From: Algoriphagus marinus
Lineage (GTDB): Bacteria > Bacteroidota > Bacteroidia > Cytophagales > Cyclobacteriaceae
Direction of reading: 5' to 3'
DNA: 64,000 nucleotides
NCBI RefSeq assembly: GCF_001936475.1
Contig: NZ_MSPQ01000001.1
Coordinates: forward strand, 868,001-932,000
Numbering within the stretch: position 1 is the first letter of the stretch; each line of letters begins with the position of its first letter. The position numbers and the translations under genes were made by a program. The notes under the pieces are model-generated. The model did not search any database, had not been told where the DNA came from, and saw nothing but the letters and a program-made list of their open reading frames with translations. Shown here piece by piece: positions 15,820 through 26,800 of this stretch.

Positions 15820-16680
15820 ATGAGGTTTCATAAAATTTTCTCAGCACTAGTATTTACTAGCATTTCCATAGCGTTGGTTTCCTGTTCGAATGACATTTAC
15901 AGAAAGAATAATAAAGCCCATAAAAAAGCAGTAAAAGAAGTGACCAGTACACTTCATGAAATTCCCAAAACAAAATCTCAAAGTAATCCTGAAACGCTCA
16001 GCATCACAGATGAATGGGTTGGTACGACAAATTTTAGCGTTCGACGTCCCAATTATGTGATTATCCATCATACGGCTCAGGATTCCTTAGCACAAACCAT
16101 TAAGACTTTTACCCTTACCCGAACTCAAGTAAGCTCTCACTATGTGATTGGAAGGGATGGAGAAGTGGTACAAATGCTCAACGACTACCTTCGATCCTGG
16201 CATGCCGGGAGAGGACGATGGGGAAATGATACCGATCTCAACTCGGCTTCCATCGGTATTGAGCTCGATAATAATGGCTTTGAACCATTCACTGAAAAGC
16301 AAATCGAAAGTTTATTGCTGGTCTTGAAGCGATTGAAGGCGAAGTATGGAATTCCTACTGCAAATTTTATCGGACATTCGGATATCGCTCCTGGGCGAAA
16401 AGTAGATCCAAGCCCTTACTTTCCTTGGAAAAGATTGGCAGAAGCCGGTTATGGACTTTGGTACGATGAAGTATTGGATACTCCCAACTATTTAGAAGTC
16501 GGAAGTCCTCCTGAAAATTTCAACACGATTGATGCGCTTCGGATCATTGGATATGATGTGAGTGATACAGCCGCTGCCGTCCAATCTTTTAAAATTCATT
16601 TTATCCAACGTGATATAGCAATGCCACTCCATGGATTGGATCAATTGATCTTATATAATCTGTATAAAAAATACCGCTAA
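15820..16680 (+). CDS. N-acetylmuramoyl-L-alanine amidase lipoprotein (amidase_2 family)
   Basis: This enzyme should cut the amide between MurNAc and L-Ala in peptidoglycan. The 286-residue protein begins with a signal peptide and lipobox LVSC-S. The amidase_2 (PGRP/AmpD-like) domain covers about residues 70-215, with likely zinc ligands in YVIIHHTAQD and in IGHSDIAPGRKVDPS, and a WHAGRGRWG segment typical of the family. A C-terminal region of about 65 residues (from YLEVGSPPENF) may bind the cell wall. As a lipoprotein it probably acts in the periplasm, in wall turnover or recycling. It ends in a hairpin shared with the convergent trehalose gene. Confidence 0.93.
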   Translation: MRFHKIFSALVFTSISIALVSCSNDIYRKNNKAHKKAVKEVTSTLHEIPKTKSQSNPETLSITDEWVGTTNFSVRRPNYVIIHHTAQDSLAQTIKTFTLTRTQVSSHYVIGRDGEVVQMLNDYLRSWHAGRGRWGNDTDLNSASIGIELDNNGFEPFTEKQIESLLLVLKRLKAKYGIPTANFIGHSDIAPGRKVDPSPYFPWKRLAEAGYGLWYDEVLDTPNYLEVGSPPENFNTIDALRIIGYDVSDTAAAVQSFKIHFIQRDIAMPLHGLDQLILYNLYKKYR

Positions 16681-16700
16681 AAATTTCTTTCCAGCGGTAT
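16671..16700. terminator. Hairpin between the convergent amidase and trehalose genes
   Basis: ATACCGCT (16671-16678) and AGCGGTAT (16693-16700) form a perfect 8 bp stem with a 14 nt loop. It overlaps the amidase stop codon and is followed by CTGTTTTCTT. It probably acts as a terminator for the plus strand; the T-run is imperfect. Confidence 0.55.
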
Positions 16701-16720
16701 CTGTTTTCTTAATTCTTATT

Positions 16721-18895
16721 TTAGGAACCGAGTTTAGCCAATAGTTGCCGTACCTGCTTCACAGATTTGATATTGTAGTTCGCTTGAGTATAAGCATAGC
16801 CCACTCTGATGGAATAGGCATTTTTCGGCATTGCCTTGAACGTATCCTCATCAGTCCAATCATCTCCTACAGCTAAAATGAAATCGAATTCCTGATCTTT
16901 CATGATTGCTGTGGCAGCACGGCCTTTATTGATATCCGGTCGTTTGATTTCCAAGACCATATTTCCCTCCAAGACCTGAAGGTTATGACCTCGGGCCATG
17001 TATTTCAAGTGGCTAAAAAGCTCGCGCATTCGGAGATCACCCAATCCGCTTTCTACTTTTCGATAGTGCCAGACAAGCGAATGATGCTTCTCCTCTATAA
17101 ATGCTCCTGGGGTTCGTAGGACATAATATTCCATGATCTGCCGAATATCATCCTTCCACCCGTCCTCGATTTCGGCATAGAGTTTCCAGTCTCCTTTTTC
17201 AGTTTTCTTCTTCACCCAAACGCCGTGTTCGGCAATGAGATCTACGTTTTGATCTTTAAACCAAGTACCTAAAGTATCCTTATCTCTTCCCGAAATGATG
17301 ACTACTTCAGCTTTAGCACTCAGGTTTTTGATGATAGATTTCAATTCTTCATCTGGTAAAGCATTTTTGGGATTGGTGACGAAACCTGTGAGCGTCCCAT
17401 CGTAATCCAAAAACAAAATTGGTTTTTTCGCTTTCTGAAAAGCCACTTCAATTTCACTCATGACTTTAGCATCCACATCCTTGGAGGTAAGTTCCTGCTG
17501 CTTGGCTTTCACATGTGCCAGTCGATCCATAAAGACTTTGACCCACTGGAACACATCGTATTTCTTGAGGCTTTCCTGCATACTGACCATTCTGGCTTTT
17601 TGCTCCGCAGGCTTCATGCTTAGGGCATTATAAATGGCGTCTACCACACCCTGTCGATCATTTGGATTGACTAGGACGGCATCTTGAAGTTCTTTGGATG
17701 CACCTGCCATCTCAGAAAGGATTAGCACCCCAGTTTGGCTGGTTTTACTAGCTACAAATTCCTTGCAGACCAGATTCATTCCATCTCGTAAAGGAGTGAC
17801 TAGTGCAATATCAGACATACTATAGAAAGCGCTGAGCTCCTCGAATGGAAAACTTCTATAGAAATAATGCACTGGCTTCCAATTCAAAGTGGAATATTCG
17901 GAATTGATTCTTCCGACGAGCAGATCGATTTCCTCTTTCAGTTCTTTGTATGACTGCACTTTGTCTCGACTCGGTACCACGATCATGATCATAGAGACTT
18001 TTCCATGAAGCTCTTTATGCTGTTCGAGTAGCTGAGCAAATGCCTGAACTCGTTGTGGAATTCCTTTGGAATAATCCAGTCGATCAATGGTGATGATCAA
18101 CTTTTGATCTTCTACCTGCTTTCGAAATTCACGGACAATACTTTGTGTTTTTCTACTTTTGGCTTGGTTGGCAAATTTGTCGTAGTCAATTCCCATTGGG
18201 AATGAATCCACATTGATGATTCGATTTTCGGCTTGGATATAACCACTTTCTGAGGAAAGCCCTGTAATTCGGCCTACAGCACTCAGGAAGTGGCGCATGT
18301 CATCATAGGTATGAAATCCAATCAAATCGGCGCCAACCATGCCTTCAAGTAACTGTTTTCTCCAGGGAATCATCCTTATGATCTCGTAAGAGGGAAATGG
18401 AATATGCTGAAAAAATGCGATGGTGGCATTTGGTAGTTTCTCACGAAGCATTTGAGGTAGCAAAAGCAACTGGTAATCATGGACCCAAATGGTATCTTCC
18501 GGACCTGCTTTTTTTAGTATTGCTTCACAAAATTTCTCATTTACCCGTACATAGGCTTCCCAATGGGCTGGATTGTACACCATGTATTGCGTGAAATAAT
18601 GAAATGCAGGCCAGAGGGTTTCGTTGGAAAATCCCTCGTAAAACTCCTCAACATCTTCTTTGGTTAGAAAAACGGGAGCCATTTTAAGGTCATGCAATTC
18701 TAAGATAATCTCTGCACGCTGCTCTGGGTCTTCCACTGTATTTCCGGGCCAACCGATCCAGATATTTTCGCCCTCTTTATAAATTGATCCGAGACCTGTG
18801 GCGAGGCCGCCTGCACTGGGTTTGAATTCAAATCTTCCATTTCGATGCCGAAGGCTAATTGGAAGTCGGTTTGAAACGATAATCGTTTTTGACAT
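16721..18895 (-). CDS. Bifunctional trehalose-6-phosphate synthase/phosphatase
   Basis: The 724-residue protein is an OtsA-OtsB fusion that makes trehalose-6-phosphate from UDP-glucose (or another NDP-glucose) and glucose-6-phosphate, then dephosphorylates it. The GT20 synthase domain fills about residues 1-465: VSNRLPISL at the start, SAGGLATGL, the VHDYQLLLLP segment, and RLDYSKGIPQR. The HAD phosphatase domain begins with FLDYDGTLTGF at about residue 493 and includes ISGRDKDTL and GDDWTDEDTF. Both sets of catalytic motifs are intact, so both activities are expected. Trehalose protects against osmotic and drying stress. The convergent GH15 gene might break the product down. Confidence 0.96.
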   Translation of the reverse strand: MSKTIIVSNRLPISLRHRNGRFEFKPSAGGLATGLGSIYKEGENIWIGWPGNTVEDPEQRAEIILELHDLKMAPVFLTKEDVEEFYEGFSNETLWPAFHYFTQYMVYNPAHWEAYVRVNEKFCEAILKKAGPEDTIWVHDYQLLLLPQMLREKLPNATIAFFQHIPFPSYEIIRMIPWRKQLLEGMVGADLIGFHTYDDMRHFLSAVGRITGLSSESGYIQAENRIINVDSFPMGIDYDKFANQAKSRKTQSIVREFRKQVEDQKLIITIDRLDYSKGIPQRVQAFAQLLEQHKELHGKVSMIMIVVPSRDKVQSYKELKEEIDLLVGRINSEYSTLNWKPVHYFYRSFPFEELSAFYSMSDIALVTPLRDGMNLVCKEFVASKTSQTGVLILSEMAGASKELQDAVLVNPNDRQGVVDAIYNALSMKPAEQKARMVSMQESLKKYDVFQWVKVFMDRLAHVKAKQQELTSKDVDAKVMSEIEVAFQKAKKPILFLDYDGTLTGFVTNPKNALPDEELKSIIKNLSAKAEVVIISGRDKDTLGTWFKDQNVDLIAEHGVWVKKKTEKGDWKLYAEIEDGWKDDIRQIMEYYVLRTPGAFIEEKHHSLVWHYRKVESGLGDLRMRELFSHLKYMARGHNLQVLEGNMVLEIKRPDINKGRAATAIMKDQEFDFILAVGDDWTDEDTFKAMPKNAYSIRVGYAYTQANYNIKSVKQVRQLLAKLGS

Positions 18896-19044
18896 AATAG
18901 GTTTGCTAGATTAAAAACAAGAAAAGGGGTAAATCCCTAATCAAAAAGGTGATGAAAGAAGGTACTCAATCTTCAGAGGAATTAAAACAATAACCTTGCA
19001 AAAGGGCTATTTCTTAACTGAAAAATAACTTTTCCAGTCTTTAA

Positions 19045-19073
19045 ACAAAAAAAGCAGCCATTTCTGACTGCTT
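19045..19073 (-). terminator. Terminator at the end of the SusCD-VCBS-haloperoxidase locus
   Basis: On the minus strand AAGCAG and CTGCTT form a 6 bp stem (19052-19057 with 19068-19073) followed by a run of T. It starts 6 bp after the stop of the haloperoxidase gene. Confidence 0.7.
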
Positions 19074-19078
19074 CCCAT

Positions 19079-20422
19079 TTAGTTCTTCAATGCAAGTTTT
19101 TCAGGCTTTGTGCTGATTCTTGTCCAGATAAATTCCCCGATTTGGGTTCCCTGCTTGACCCCATCTTCGATTGCTGGCATGTAGTGAATTCCTCCATAAA
19201 ATCGACTGATTGCAGCCTCTTTGGCTGCTCCGCTAAAGGATTCAAACTCCCGGACCGGTAATCCATAAGCTACCTCCGAACTGTCTACCAAATGAAATTC
19301 ATCTCCGAAAAGTTGACCAAGAGTGTAAGCTGAAGCAGCCGAAGCTACGGAATGACCACTGGTATGTTCAGGGAAAGGAGGGGTCTGCAATAGTGGTACC
19401 CATTCTTCATCTATGTATTGATTGATGTAAGTTTCTGGACGGATCAGTTTGCTTCGGTATTTTTCATCCCAGCAAGAGATGAAAGCTTCGTTTAGCGAAA
19501 TCCCAGTCAAGGCAAATGCTTCCGCTGTTCCCTTCCAATCTTTTCCAGCACCTTTTGCTGCGATTGCAGCAATGCTCATCCAATGACCTCCTGGAGTGAT
19601 TTTTTTCTCAGCAAACATCACATGTCCTTTTACATTGACTTTGTAAGGGTTACAATCCCAAAACAAAGCAATATTTTGCTGCTCTTCGTTTGCATTAATT
19701 GCTGCTTTATAGACTTCATCAGCAAGATTGTAGAATGGAGTTCCTTTTTCTGTAGAAAATGGAGGCGGAGCCAAAGGCTTAAATTGAGCTGCGGAATCCA
19801 ATACAAAAGTTCGGATCTTATTCCAATGTGGCTCGATTCCTTCCATGTAGGCAGGTGGAGTGGGTTCCCAGGTTCCTAACTCTCCTGTAACTGTATATTT
19901 CGGGAAGGATCGGCTTTGATGGTAGTTGTCTTTTGATGAATATTCTTTAATAGCCGCTGCTACTTCTTGCCCGAATGCAATAGAAGCTTCAAATACATCA
20001 TCCGGAATTCCTTTTTCTTTCAACTCTGCATAGGCTGCATCTCGATGTTCGTTCATCATTTCTTCAGAAAAAATCAAGGTAGTTCCCATAGTATAATAGG
20101 CTGCCAAAGCTGCAAGCGGAGGATAAACTTTATCTGAAGGCTTGAAAACTTTTGCTTCTGAACCTCTCAATTGACCAAAAAGGGAGGCGTAGGCTGGATC
20201 AGTTGCCGCTGCTACTTCATAGGCTGCTATAGAAGCATAGGAATAGATACGGGCAGCTACTGGTGGAGAGAAAATGTCGTGAATAATGACTTGCGTCACT
20301 CGATCTTGTGCTTGGTTTAGGTAATGACCATCCGTAATTGCATTGGAATAATCGACAGGTTCCTGGCAGGAAAAGCCAAGGAGGATGATTCCTGAAAGCA
20401 GAAGAATTTTTAGGGTTCGCAT
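19079..20422 (-). CDS. Vanadium-dependent haloperoxidase-type PAP2 lipoprotein
   Basis: From the ATG at 20422 the protein has 447 residues and a lipoprotein signal ending LGFSC-Q (Cys17); an upstream ATG at 20485 would place 21 residues before the signal and is less likely. The three vanadate/phosphate-binding motifs of the PAP2/haloperoxidase family are in the C-terminal half: KYRSKLIRP (the KX6RP form), EHTSGHS and SRFYGGIHYMPAIED (the SRX4GXHX6D form). Family members either oxidise halides with peroxide or act as acid phosphatases; the residues that separate these cannot be judged by eye. It is the last gene of the VCBS/SusCD locus, 121 bp after the third VCBS gene, and a terminator follows. 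Confidence 0.88.
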   Translation of the reverse strand: MRTLKILLLSGIILLGFSCQEPVDYSNAITDGHYLNQAQDRVTQVIIHDIFSPPVAARIYSYASIAAYEVAAATDPAYASLFGQLRGSEAKVFKPSDKVYPPLAALAAYYTMGTTLIFSEEMMNEHRDAAYAELKEKGIPDDVFEASIAFGQEVAAAIKEYSSKDNYHQSRSFPKYTVTGELGTWEPTPPAYMEGIEPHWNKIRTFVLDSAAQFKPLAPPPFSTEKGTPFYNLADEVYKAAINANEEQQNIALFWDCNPYKVNVKGHVMFAEKKITPGGHWMSIAAIAAKGAGKDWKGTAEAFALTGISLNEAFISCWDEKYRSKLIRPETYINQYIDEEWVPLLQTPPFPEHTSGHSVASAASAYTLGQLFGDEFHLVDSSEVAYGLPVREFESFSGAAKEAAISRFYGGIHYMPAIEDGVKQGTQIGEFIWTRISTKPEKLALKN

Positions 20423-20543
20423 ATTGGTGAGAGAAACTTGATGGGGCAAATTTAATAAATCAGGCTTTAAGGACATAAATTCCACTGATTCAATTGAAAA
20501 GGGATCCCAAAGCTAGGGGATTTAAAATTGCTTGCAAATGACA

Positions 20544-23500
20544 TTAATCAACTTTAACCCAATACAATCCGCCATTATTGCTAGCAGCTAATTGATGGGA
20601 TTTTCCTGCTACTTGGACAGATTTGAGTTTTTTGATTTCAGCCTGATTTGGGATATTGTTTTTAATTGGAGTCATGATCCATTTTCCATCTTTATATAGA
20701 AAAGCTTGAAAAGCCATCGCTGTGTTTTTCCCTAAGTCCACCCGGAAATCATTGAAATTGCCTGCCATAGTAATCCTTTGACTTCCTTCTTCATCCCAAA
20801 CCAGTGACTGAATAGGGCTTAGTTGTGCAAGGAATGGGAATGGGGAAAATAGAAATGAACCATCGGCCTGCTGGATATAGGCCCCGGATCGAAATTCGTA
20901 AGCAGCTTTTTTTTCAACTTTTTCTAAAATTTCTTTTGAAAAAAGATCACTTGGCTGACTGCTTTTGGAATATTCTGCATAGGAAGAATGTTTTCGCTTC
21001 AGACTTGGGATTTGTTTGATCAAATCATCCCGAGTCGCAAAAGGCACAAGTTTTTCGCCCATATAGTGGAAAATAAGGGGTTCTGCCTGACCATTGCCGT
21101 CGAAATCATGATGGTAAAACCAAACAGGTTTTTCAGTACTTGCTTTCAGCTTGGAGTTGAGACCAAGATTTCCAGTGATCAAATCGATTCTTCCGTCGCC
21201 ATTTACATCAGCAGCCAATAGACTTTCGATCCAGCCTGCAGATTTTTCCAGTCCTATAATTACTTTTTCCTGAAAGCTGTTTTCAGCAGTCATTCCAAAA
21301 ACTCGAATAGCTTGCCAATCCCCACTTAGGATTAATTCCAATTGACCATCATTATCAAGATCTGCCCAAGAAGCAGCATTGACCATCCCAAAATCGATTT
21401 GTTGACCAAATCTGGCTAGGGTCTCATCTTTGAAAAAGCCGTTCCCTTGATTTACAAGTAATGAACTTTTGGAAGTGGCGCCATAATCGCCAGTGACAAT
21501 AGATGCTCCCACGAAAATGTCTAAATCACCATCCTGATCAAAGTCATGGATCGCAATGCTCGAGGTGTTTTCGCCAATTGGAGGCAAAGCATTTGGGATA
21601 AAGTTGAATCCACCTTTGCCATCCCCGAAATAGACACGATCAAAATTGAAAAGGTTGCCACTGGGGTATTCATTACCTCCGCTACCCACATAAAGGTCTA
21701 GATTTCCATCTCGGTTGAAGTCTGCAAACTCGGCGATCACATCCTCCGCTTTGGCAAGCATCTCGAAGATTGGGCTAGGTGAGGAGATAAATTTTCCAGT
21801 TTCGGTCTGAAGAAAAATAGCTCCGGCTTGATCTTTTGCTCCACCCAGATAAATATCTTCCAGGCCATCCCCATTTATATCTCCAACCGCCAAGGCAGGT
21901 CCCTGCGAAGCAAAGCTTTTGGGGATTAGGTATTCACGCTTAGTCTCATCAACTTCATTTTTTTCCTCATGTCTCCAAGTTATGATAGGGAATTCCGATT
22001 GAGCTGACTCCAGAATTGGATTTTCTGAGATTGATTTTCCAGTTCCCTGAATAAGCGGGTTCTTTGCTCCAACTGTCAAACTGGTGAATGATTCAAGATT
22101 TCCATCAGGCCATCTTACGATTACAGAATCCACATTTACAGTTTCACCTAATCCGAAGACCATCGAAGAAGTCGTGCCTGACTGGAATCCGCGGGTGGAG
22201 GAGTTAAATTGATGCAAAGATTTGTCGTTTGCAAAGACAGATACTTTGGCACCTATGGCAAATGGGTTCAATCCACTTCCTTTGAGATCAATGGAAATGG
22301 AAGAATTTCCGCCTTTTTCCGAGTGATTTTGGTAAATAAAAGCAGGTTGGTCCAAGTTGTTAATGACCAAATCCAAATCCCCATCTTTGTCCAAGTCTGC
22401 ATAGGCTGAGCCATTGGAATAACTGGGTTGGTCGAGACCCCAAGTTTTACTTTCATTCGTGAAATGTAATTCTGAACCCTGACGGAAAGTATAATTGGGC
22501 AGCTTGACCGTGGGAAGGAGCTCGATCTGATTCTTTCGTAACTCTTCCATTTTAGTATTTGGATCGACTTCCTGACTGTACTGGATAAAGTCTAAATCGT
22601 TTGGTCGCTTCACAATTCCATTGGTGACATGGATATCTTTGAGTCCATCATTATCCATATCAAAAATCAAGGGAGACCAGCTCCAATCGGATGCAAAGAC
22701 GTCTGCGTACAAAGCGATTTCGCTAAAGCCTTTTTCACCCAGATTCAATTGCAAGTTGTTTCGAACGTATTGATCGGAATAGCCAAATTGTTTTTTGATC
22801 TGATACACCTCGGCCTTGTCTTCACCTACCGATTTCATCCAAATCTCTGGATCCTCGGGAAGCATATCTGTGGTAAAAATCTCTGGTAGGCCGTCGCCAT
22901 TGAGATCTCCGAGATCATTTCCCATACTGTACCGACTGGTATTTGAGATCAAAGAATCCAGAGATTCCTTGAAGGTGCCATTCTGTTGATTCAGATAGAG
23001 GTAATCATTTTCTGTAAAATCATTGGAGATGTAGAGGTCCGGCCAACCGTCATTGTTGACGTCATCGACCCCAACCCCCAGTCCAAATCCCAAAATACTC
23101 GAATAGATTCCCGCTGATTCCGTTACATCTACAAATCCTCGCTCACCTTCAACCGCAAGGTTCTTAAACAGGCGGTCTCCTTCTGAATCAGGTTTACCTC
23201 GATTGATGGCTTTGGCAAAAACTTCTGGTGATTTCACGGAATGATTCAATAGATACATATCAAGATCTCCATCTCGATCGTAATCGAAAAAGGCTGCCTG
23301 TGTACTGAATCCTTTGAAATCTACCCCGTAAGCCTCAGCCAAGTCAATAAATGTCTCATTGCCTTGATTGAGATAGAGTTTGTTTTTTCCGCTTAGCTGC
23401 TTGTAATCTCCCACCTGGCAGACATAAATATCCAAGAGCCCATCACCATTGACATCCGCCATGGTCACCCCCGTGGACCAACCTCCATCACCTGAAACTC

Positions 23501-23822
23501 CGGCCTTATCGGTAATATCCTCAAATTGAAAATTCCCCTTATTGAGGTAGAGTTTATTGGAAACCTGATTTCCTGAAAAGTACAAATCAGCCAATCCGTC
23601 ATTATTGATATCTCCGATCGCGATGCCTCCTCCATTGTAGAAATACAGGTATTCGAGGATATTTAGCGAGTCGGATGAAATGAGTTTGTTTTGAAAATCA
23701 ACTCCCGATTTTTCAGATGGAACCAGCTCAAAAAGGCGGGGTTCTTTTTCCTCTTTGCAGGAAAAGAAAGCGATTGAAGCTAGCGCAAATACAATTAGAG
23801 AAATAAATTGGTTCTGCTTCAA
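20544..23822 (-). CDS. FG-GAP/VCBS repeat lipoprotein with ASPIC/UnbV domain, copy 3
   Basis: The 1092-residue protein starts with a lipoprotein signal ending FFSC-K. Two blocks of FG-GAP/VCBS repeats, each with Ca2+-loop cores such as DINNDGLADLYFSGN, DVNGDGLLDIYVC and DYDRDGDLDMYLLN, should form beta-propellers (about 50-420 and 640-1000). Between them (about 500-590) lies an ASPIC/UnbV region with VRWPDGNLESF. The start is TTG, in the overlap TTGA with the stop of copy 2; no Met lies nearby, so TTG is needed to keep the signal peptide. The family is exported and surface-bound in Bacteroidota; its ligand is unknown. It is one of three paralogues in a row. Confidence 0.9.
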   Translation of the reverse strand: MKQNQFISLIVFALASIAFFSCKEEKEPRLFELVPSEKSGVDFQNKLISSDSLNILEYLYFYNGGGIAIGDINNDGLADLYFSGNQVSNKLYLNKGNFQFEDITDKAGVSGDGGWSTGVTMADVNGDGLLDIYVCQVGDYKQLSGKNKLYLNQGNETFIDLAEAYGVDFKGFSTQAAFFDYDRDGDLDMYLLNHSVKSPEVFAKAINRGKPDSEGDRLFKNLAVEGERGFVDVTESAGIYSSILGFGLGVGVDDVNNDGWPDLYISNDFTENDYLYLNQQNGTFKESLDSLISNTSRYSMGNDLGDLNGDGLPEIFTTDMLPEDPEIWMKSVGEDKAEVYQIKKQFGYSDQYVRNNLQLNLGEKGFSEIALYADVFASDWSWSPLIFDMDNDGLKDIHVTNGIVKRPNDLDFIQYSQEVDPNTKMEELRKNQIELLPTVKLPNYTFRQGSELHFTNESKTWGLDQPSYSNGSAYADLDKDGDLDLVINNLDQPAFIYQNHSEKGGNSSISIDLKGSGLNPFAIGAKVSVFANDKSLHQFNSSTRGFQSGTTSSMVFGLGETVNVDSVIVRWPDGNLESFTSLTVGAKNPLIQGTGKSISENPILESAQSEFPIITWRHEEKNEVDETKREYLIPKSFASQGPALAVGDINGDGLEDIYLGGAKDQAGAIFLQTETGKFISSPSPIFEMLAKAEDVIAEFADFNRDGNLDLYVGSGGNEYPSGNLFNFDRVYFGDGKGGFNFIPNALPPIGENTSSIAIHDFDQDGDLDIFVGASIVTGDYGATSKSSLLVNQGNGFFKDETLARFGQQIDFGMVNAASWADLDNDGQLELILSGDWQAIRVFGMTAENSFQEKVIIGLEKSAGWIESLLAADVNGDGRIDLITGNLGLNSKLKASTEKPVWFYHHDFDGNGQAEPLIFHYMGEKLVPFATRDDLIKQIPSLKRKHSSYAEYSKSSQPSDLFSKEILEKVEKKAAYEFRSGAYIQQADGSFLFSPFPFLAQLSPIQSLVWDEEGSQRITMAGNFNDFRVDLGKNTAMAFQAFLYKDGKWIMTPIKNNIPNQAEIKKLKSVQVAGKSHQLAASNNGGLYWVKVD

Positions 23823-26800
23823 AACTTCCAGATTTCTGCGTTTCCACTATTCTTCACAAAGAGGAGTTTGTCGGGAGCGATTTTTGAAATCGCCCGAATA
23901 TCCCCAAAAAGCTTCAATCCGTTCTCAGCATTTGGCCAGAAACGGAATGTCCCATCACCATTTCCAAGAAGTACTTCACCATAGCTCGCATCGTATTTAC
24001 CCACCTCAGGCTTGGCTTGAGTCAGATTTCCTGCCAAGATCAAATCCAGCTTTCCGTCCCCATCAAGATCCTCCGAATGAATCGCAAAAATGTAAGATCG
24101 CTGAGCCATTCTTGGGAAGGGCTTCCACTCAAATTTCCCATTTCCCTGATTCATCAGAACGCCTGATTCAAGATTATTCAATTCGCTAACAATTGATCTA
24201 GAGATCACTTCGGGAGGAAAAATTTCCGAAAAAGTCTGATTGTTATAGGTTTCATATTTGATGTACCGCTTCTTAATGATCGGGATTTGCTTTTCCAGTT
24301 CATGTTTTAAAACATAAGGAATCTGCTTTCCTTCAACTTCTCTGACAAAAAGATGCTCGATGGATCCATTTTGATCAAAGTCATTCAAGTACATTTTGAC
24401 TGGAGTTTCCGGCGAAGCTTTAAATCTTGAATTCAATCCATTGTTTCCCAATATTAAATCAGGAAGACCATTTCCATCCAGGTCGGCTACTTCCAAAGCC
24501 CGGTACCAACCTTTGAGATTTGACAGCTCGGGCATTTCGATTTTATCCAGTTTTCCTCCGGTATTTCGGAAGAAAATCGGTGCGGCCCAGTCACCCACAA
24601 AAATCAAATCCGCTTTTCCATCTCCGTCCCAATCAGTGACTTTCCCATCTGTGACCATTCCTAATTCCTTGAATGCCGGAGCCAGAGTTGCGGTCTGATT
24701 GGAGAAATTTCCCTTTCCATCATTGATCCAGATGCTGCTGGAAGCAGGTGCTCCATAGACATAGGGCACAAGCCGTGTGCCGACGATCAAATCTGTCGCC
24801 CCGTCCTCATTGAGGTCAATTGGTAAAGCCACAGCACTACTTTCAGTAATCGCTTCAAACCCAGCAAAGGTCTTGGTGAAATTCCCTTTTCCGTCATTCA
24901 AGTAAAGGCGATCGGATAGTTCTGTTGCAGCTAATGGGAATTCATTTCCGCCGGAGCAGACATAGAGGTCTGAAAAACCATCCAGATTGGCATCAAAAAA
25001 CAGTGCGTCAGTATCTTCGGAACTGGCGTCTGAAATAAAGACAGCTTGCTCAGAAAACACATAGCTTCCAATTGAATTTCCGAGAAAGAGTTTTCCTTTA
25101 AATCCTTTGGCTCCGCCAAAATAAAGATCTTCAATACCGTCTCCATTTACATCAGCTTTGGCAAAAGCTGGACCTTCGGAAGAATACATGTGGTAGGTCA
25201 GACGATCCCGGTCAAAATCAACCATGGGGTTCTCTTGATGCAAAAAGTCCAGTTCTTCAGATTCGGATTTCTTGAATCTTGGTGTCTGCTTACGTGCAAA
25301 GAATGTTTCTCCAGCGGGAAGATCCACTGCTTCTGACCATTTTAATGTGAGAAGTTGATCGGCTGGAATATTTTCCAAAAGTGTCAATTTGCCATCCGGC
25401 CAAAGCACTTTGATTTTTTCTATCTGAGACTTATTTCCTAAACCTATCGTCAGTTTGGGGTCTACAGATGATTGGAATCCGCGATTTGGAATTTGTTCGG
25501 TGTAGAATAATTCCCCTTCGGCTATCACTTGGATTTGTGCTCCAATTCCGGCCGTATTTGCTCCTTTACCTTCAAGTTGAAGTTGGATGAAATGATTTTC
25601 AGGCGAAAGCGTCCGGCCCATATTTTTGAAAATTGAGGCTGGTTTATTCACATTGCTGACTACCAAATCCAGTGTGCCATCATTATCCAAATCACCATAA
25701 GCAGCGCCATTTGAATGAATCGCTTCGCCAAGGCCCCATTGCTCAGCCATATTCTCAAATTTCAATTCTCCGAGATTCCGATAAGCAAAATTTGGAATAG
25801 GATTGATCGGGATAGGGTCGATTAAGGCTTTATAATTCACCCCTGATTCGGAGATAATTTTCACCTTTGTTTCATCGTCATCGATAAAATTCAGGTAATC
25901 CAGATCTGTAATGTCCTGGTAAATCCCATTGGCTACGAAAAGGTCCCGCTTGCCATCATTATCCATGTCAAAAAGTAGAGCTCCCCAGCTCCAGTCTGTT
26001 GCTTCTACATTTGCCAGCCTACCCATTTCACTGAATGTGCCATCACCATTGTTAATATGAAGCATATTTCTGGAGAATTGGTAGTGATACCCGTGGGTCT
26101 TATTGAATTGGAACTTGTCCCAGTTTTCAAAAGTGGTGACTTGCTTCAGTCGGGTAGGGGAGTCAGGGAGCATGTCGGTGACAAAAATATCCAGTAATCC
26201 ATCTCCATTGATATCTGCAATATCTGCCCCCATAGATGCTGCTGAAATAGATTGCATCGCAGATTCCAGTGATTCTGTGAAGGTTCCGTCCTGATTATTG
26301 ATGTAGAGGTAATCCTTCTCAAAGAAATCATTTGAAATGAAAATGTCAGGCCAGGTATCCTGATTCACATCACCGATGGTGATTCCGAGTCCGAAACCTA
26401 TGATCGAACCGAAAATACCAGCTTCTTCGCTGACATCTACAAATCGATTTCCATCATTTCTAAAAAGCTTATCACCACCCACTTCATCTCGTTTGGGGCG
26501 CTCATTTTGCATTTTATTGAAGGTGCCAATGGCCTGATAGCTGTTGTTCAGCAAGTAGACATCCAGGTCTCCGTCTTTATCATAATCAAAGAAAACCGCA
26601 TGGGTAGAAAAGCCTTGATCGGCTAAACCGTAAGCTTCTGCCTGTTCGGAAAAAGTCCCGTCTCCCTGATTGATGAATAATTCGTTTTGCTTGTTGTCAC
26701 CAGAAATATCTCCTGAATTACAAACATAAATATCCAATAGTCCATCCCCATTAACATCTGCCATGGCAACTCCCGTACTCCAAGCCCGGGTTCCGGCTAC

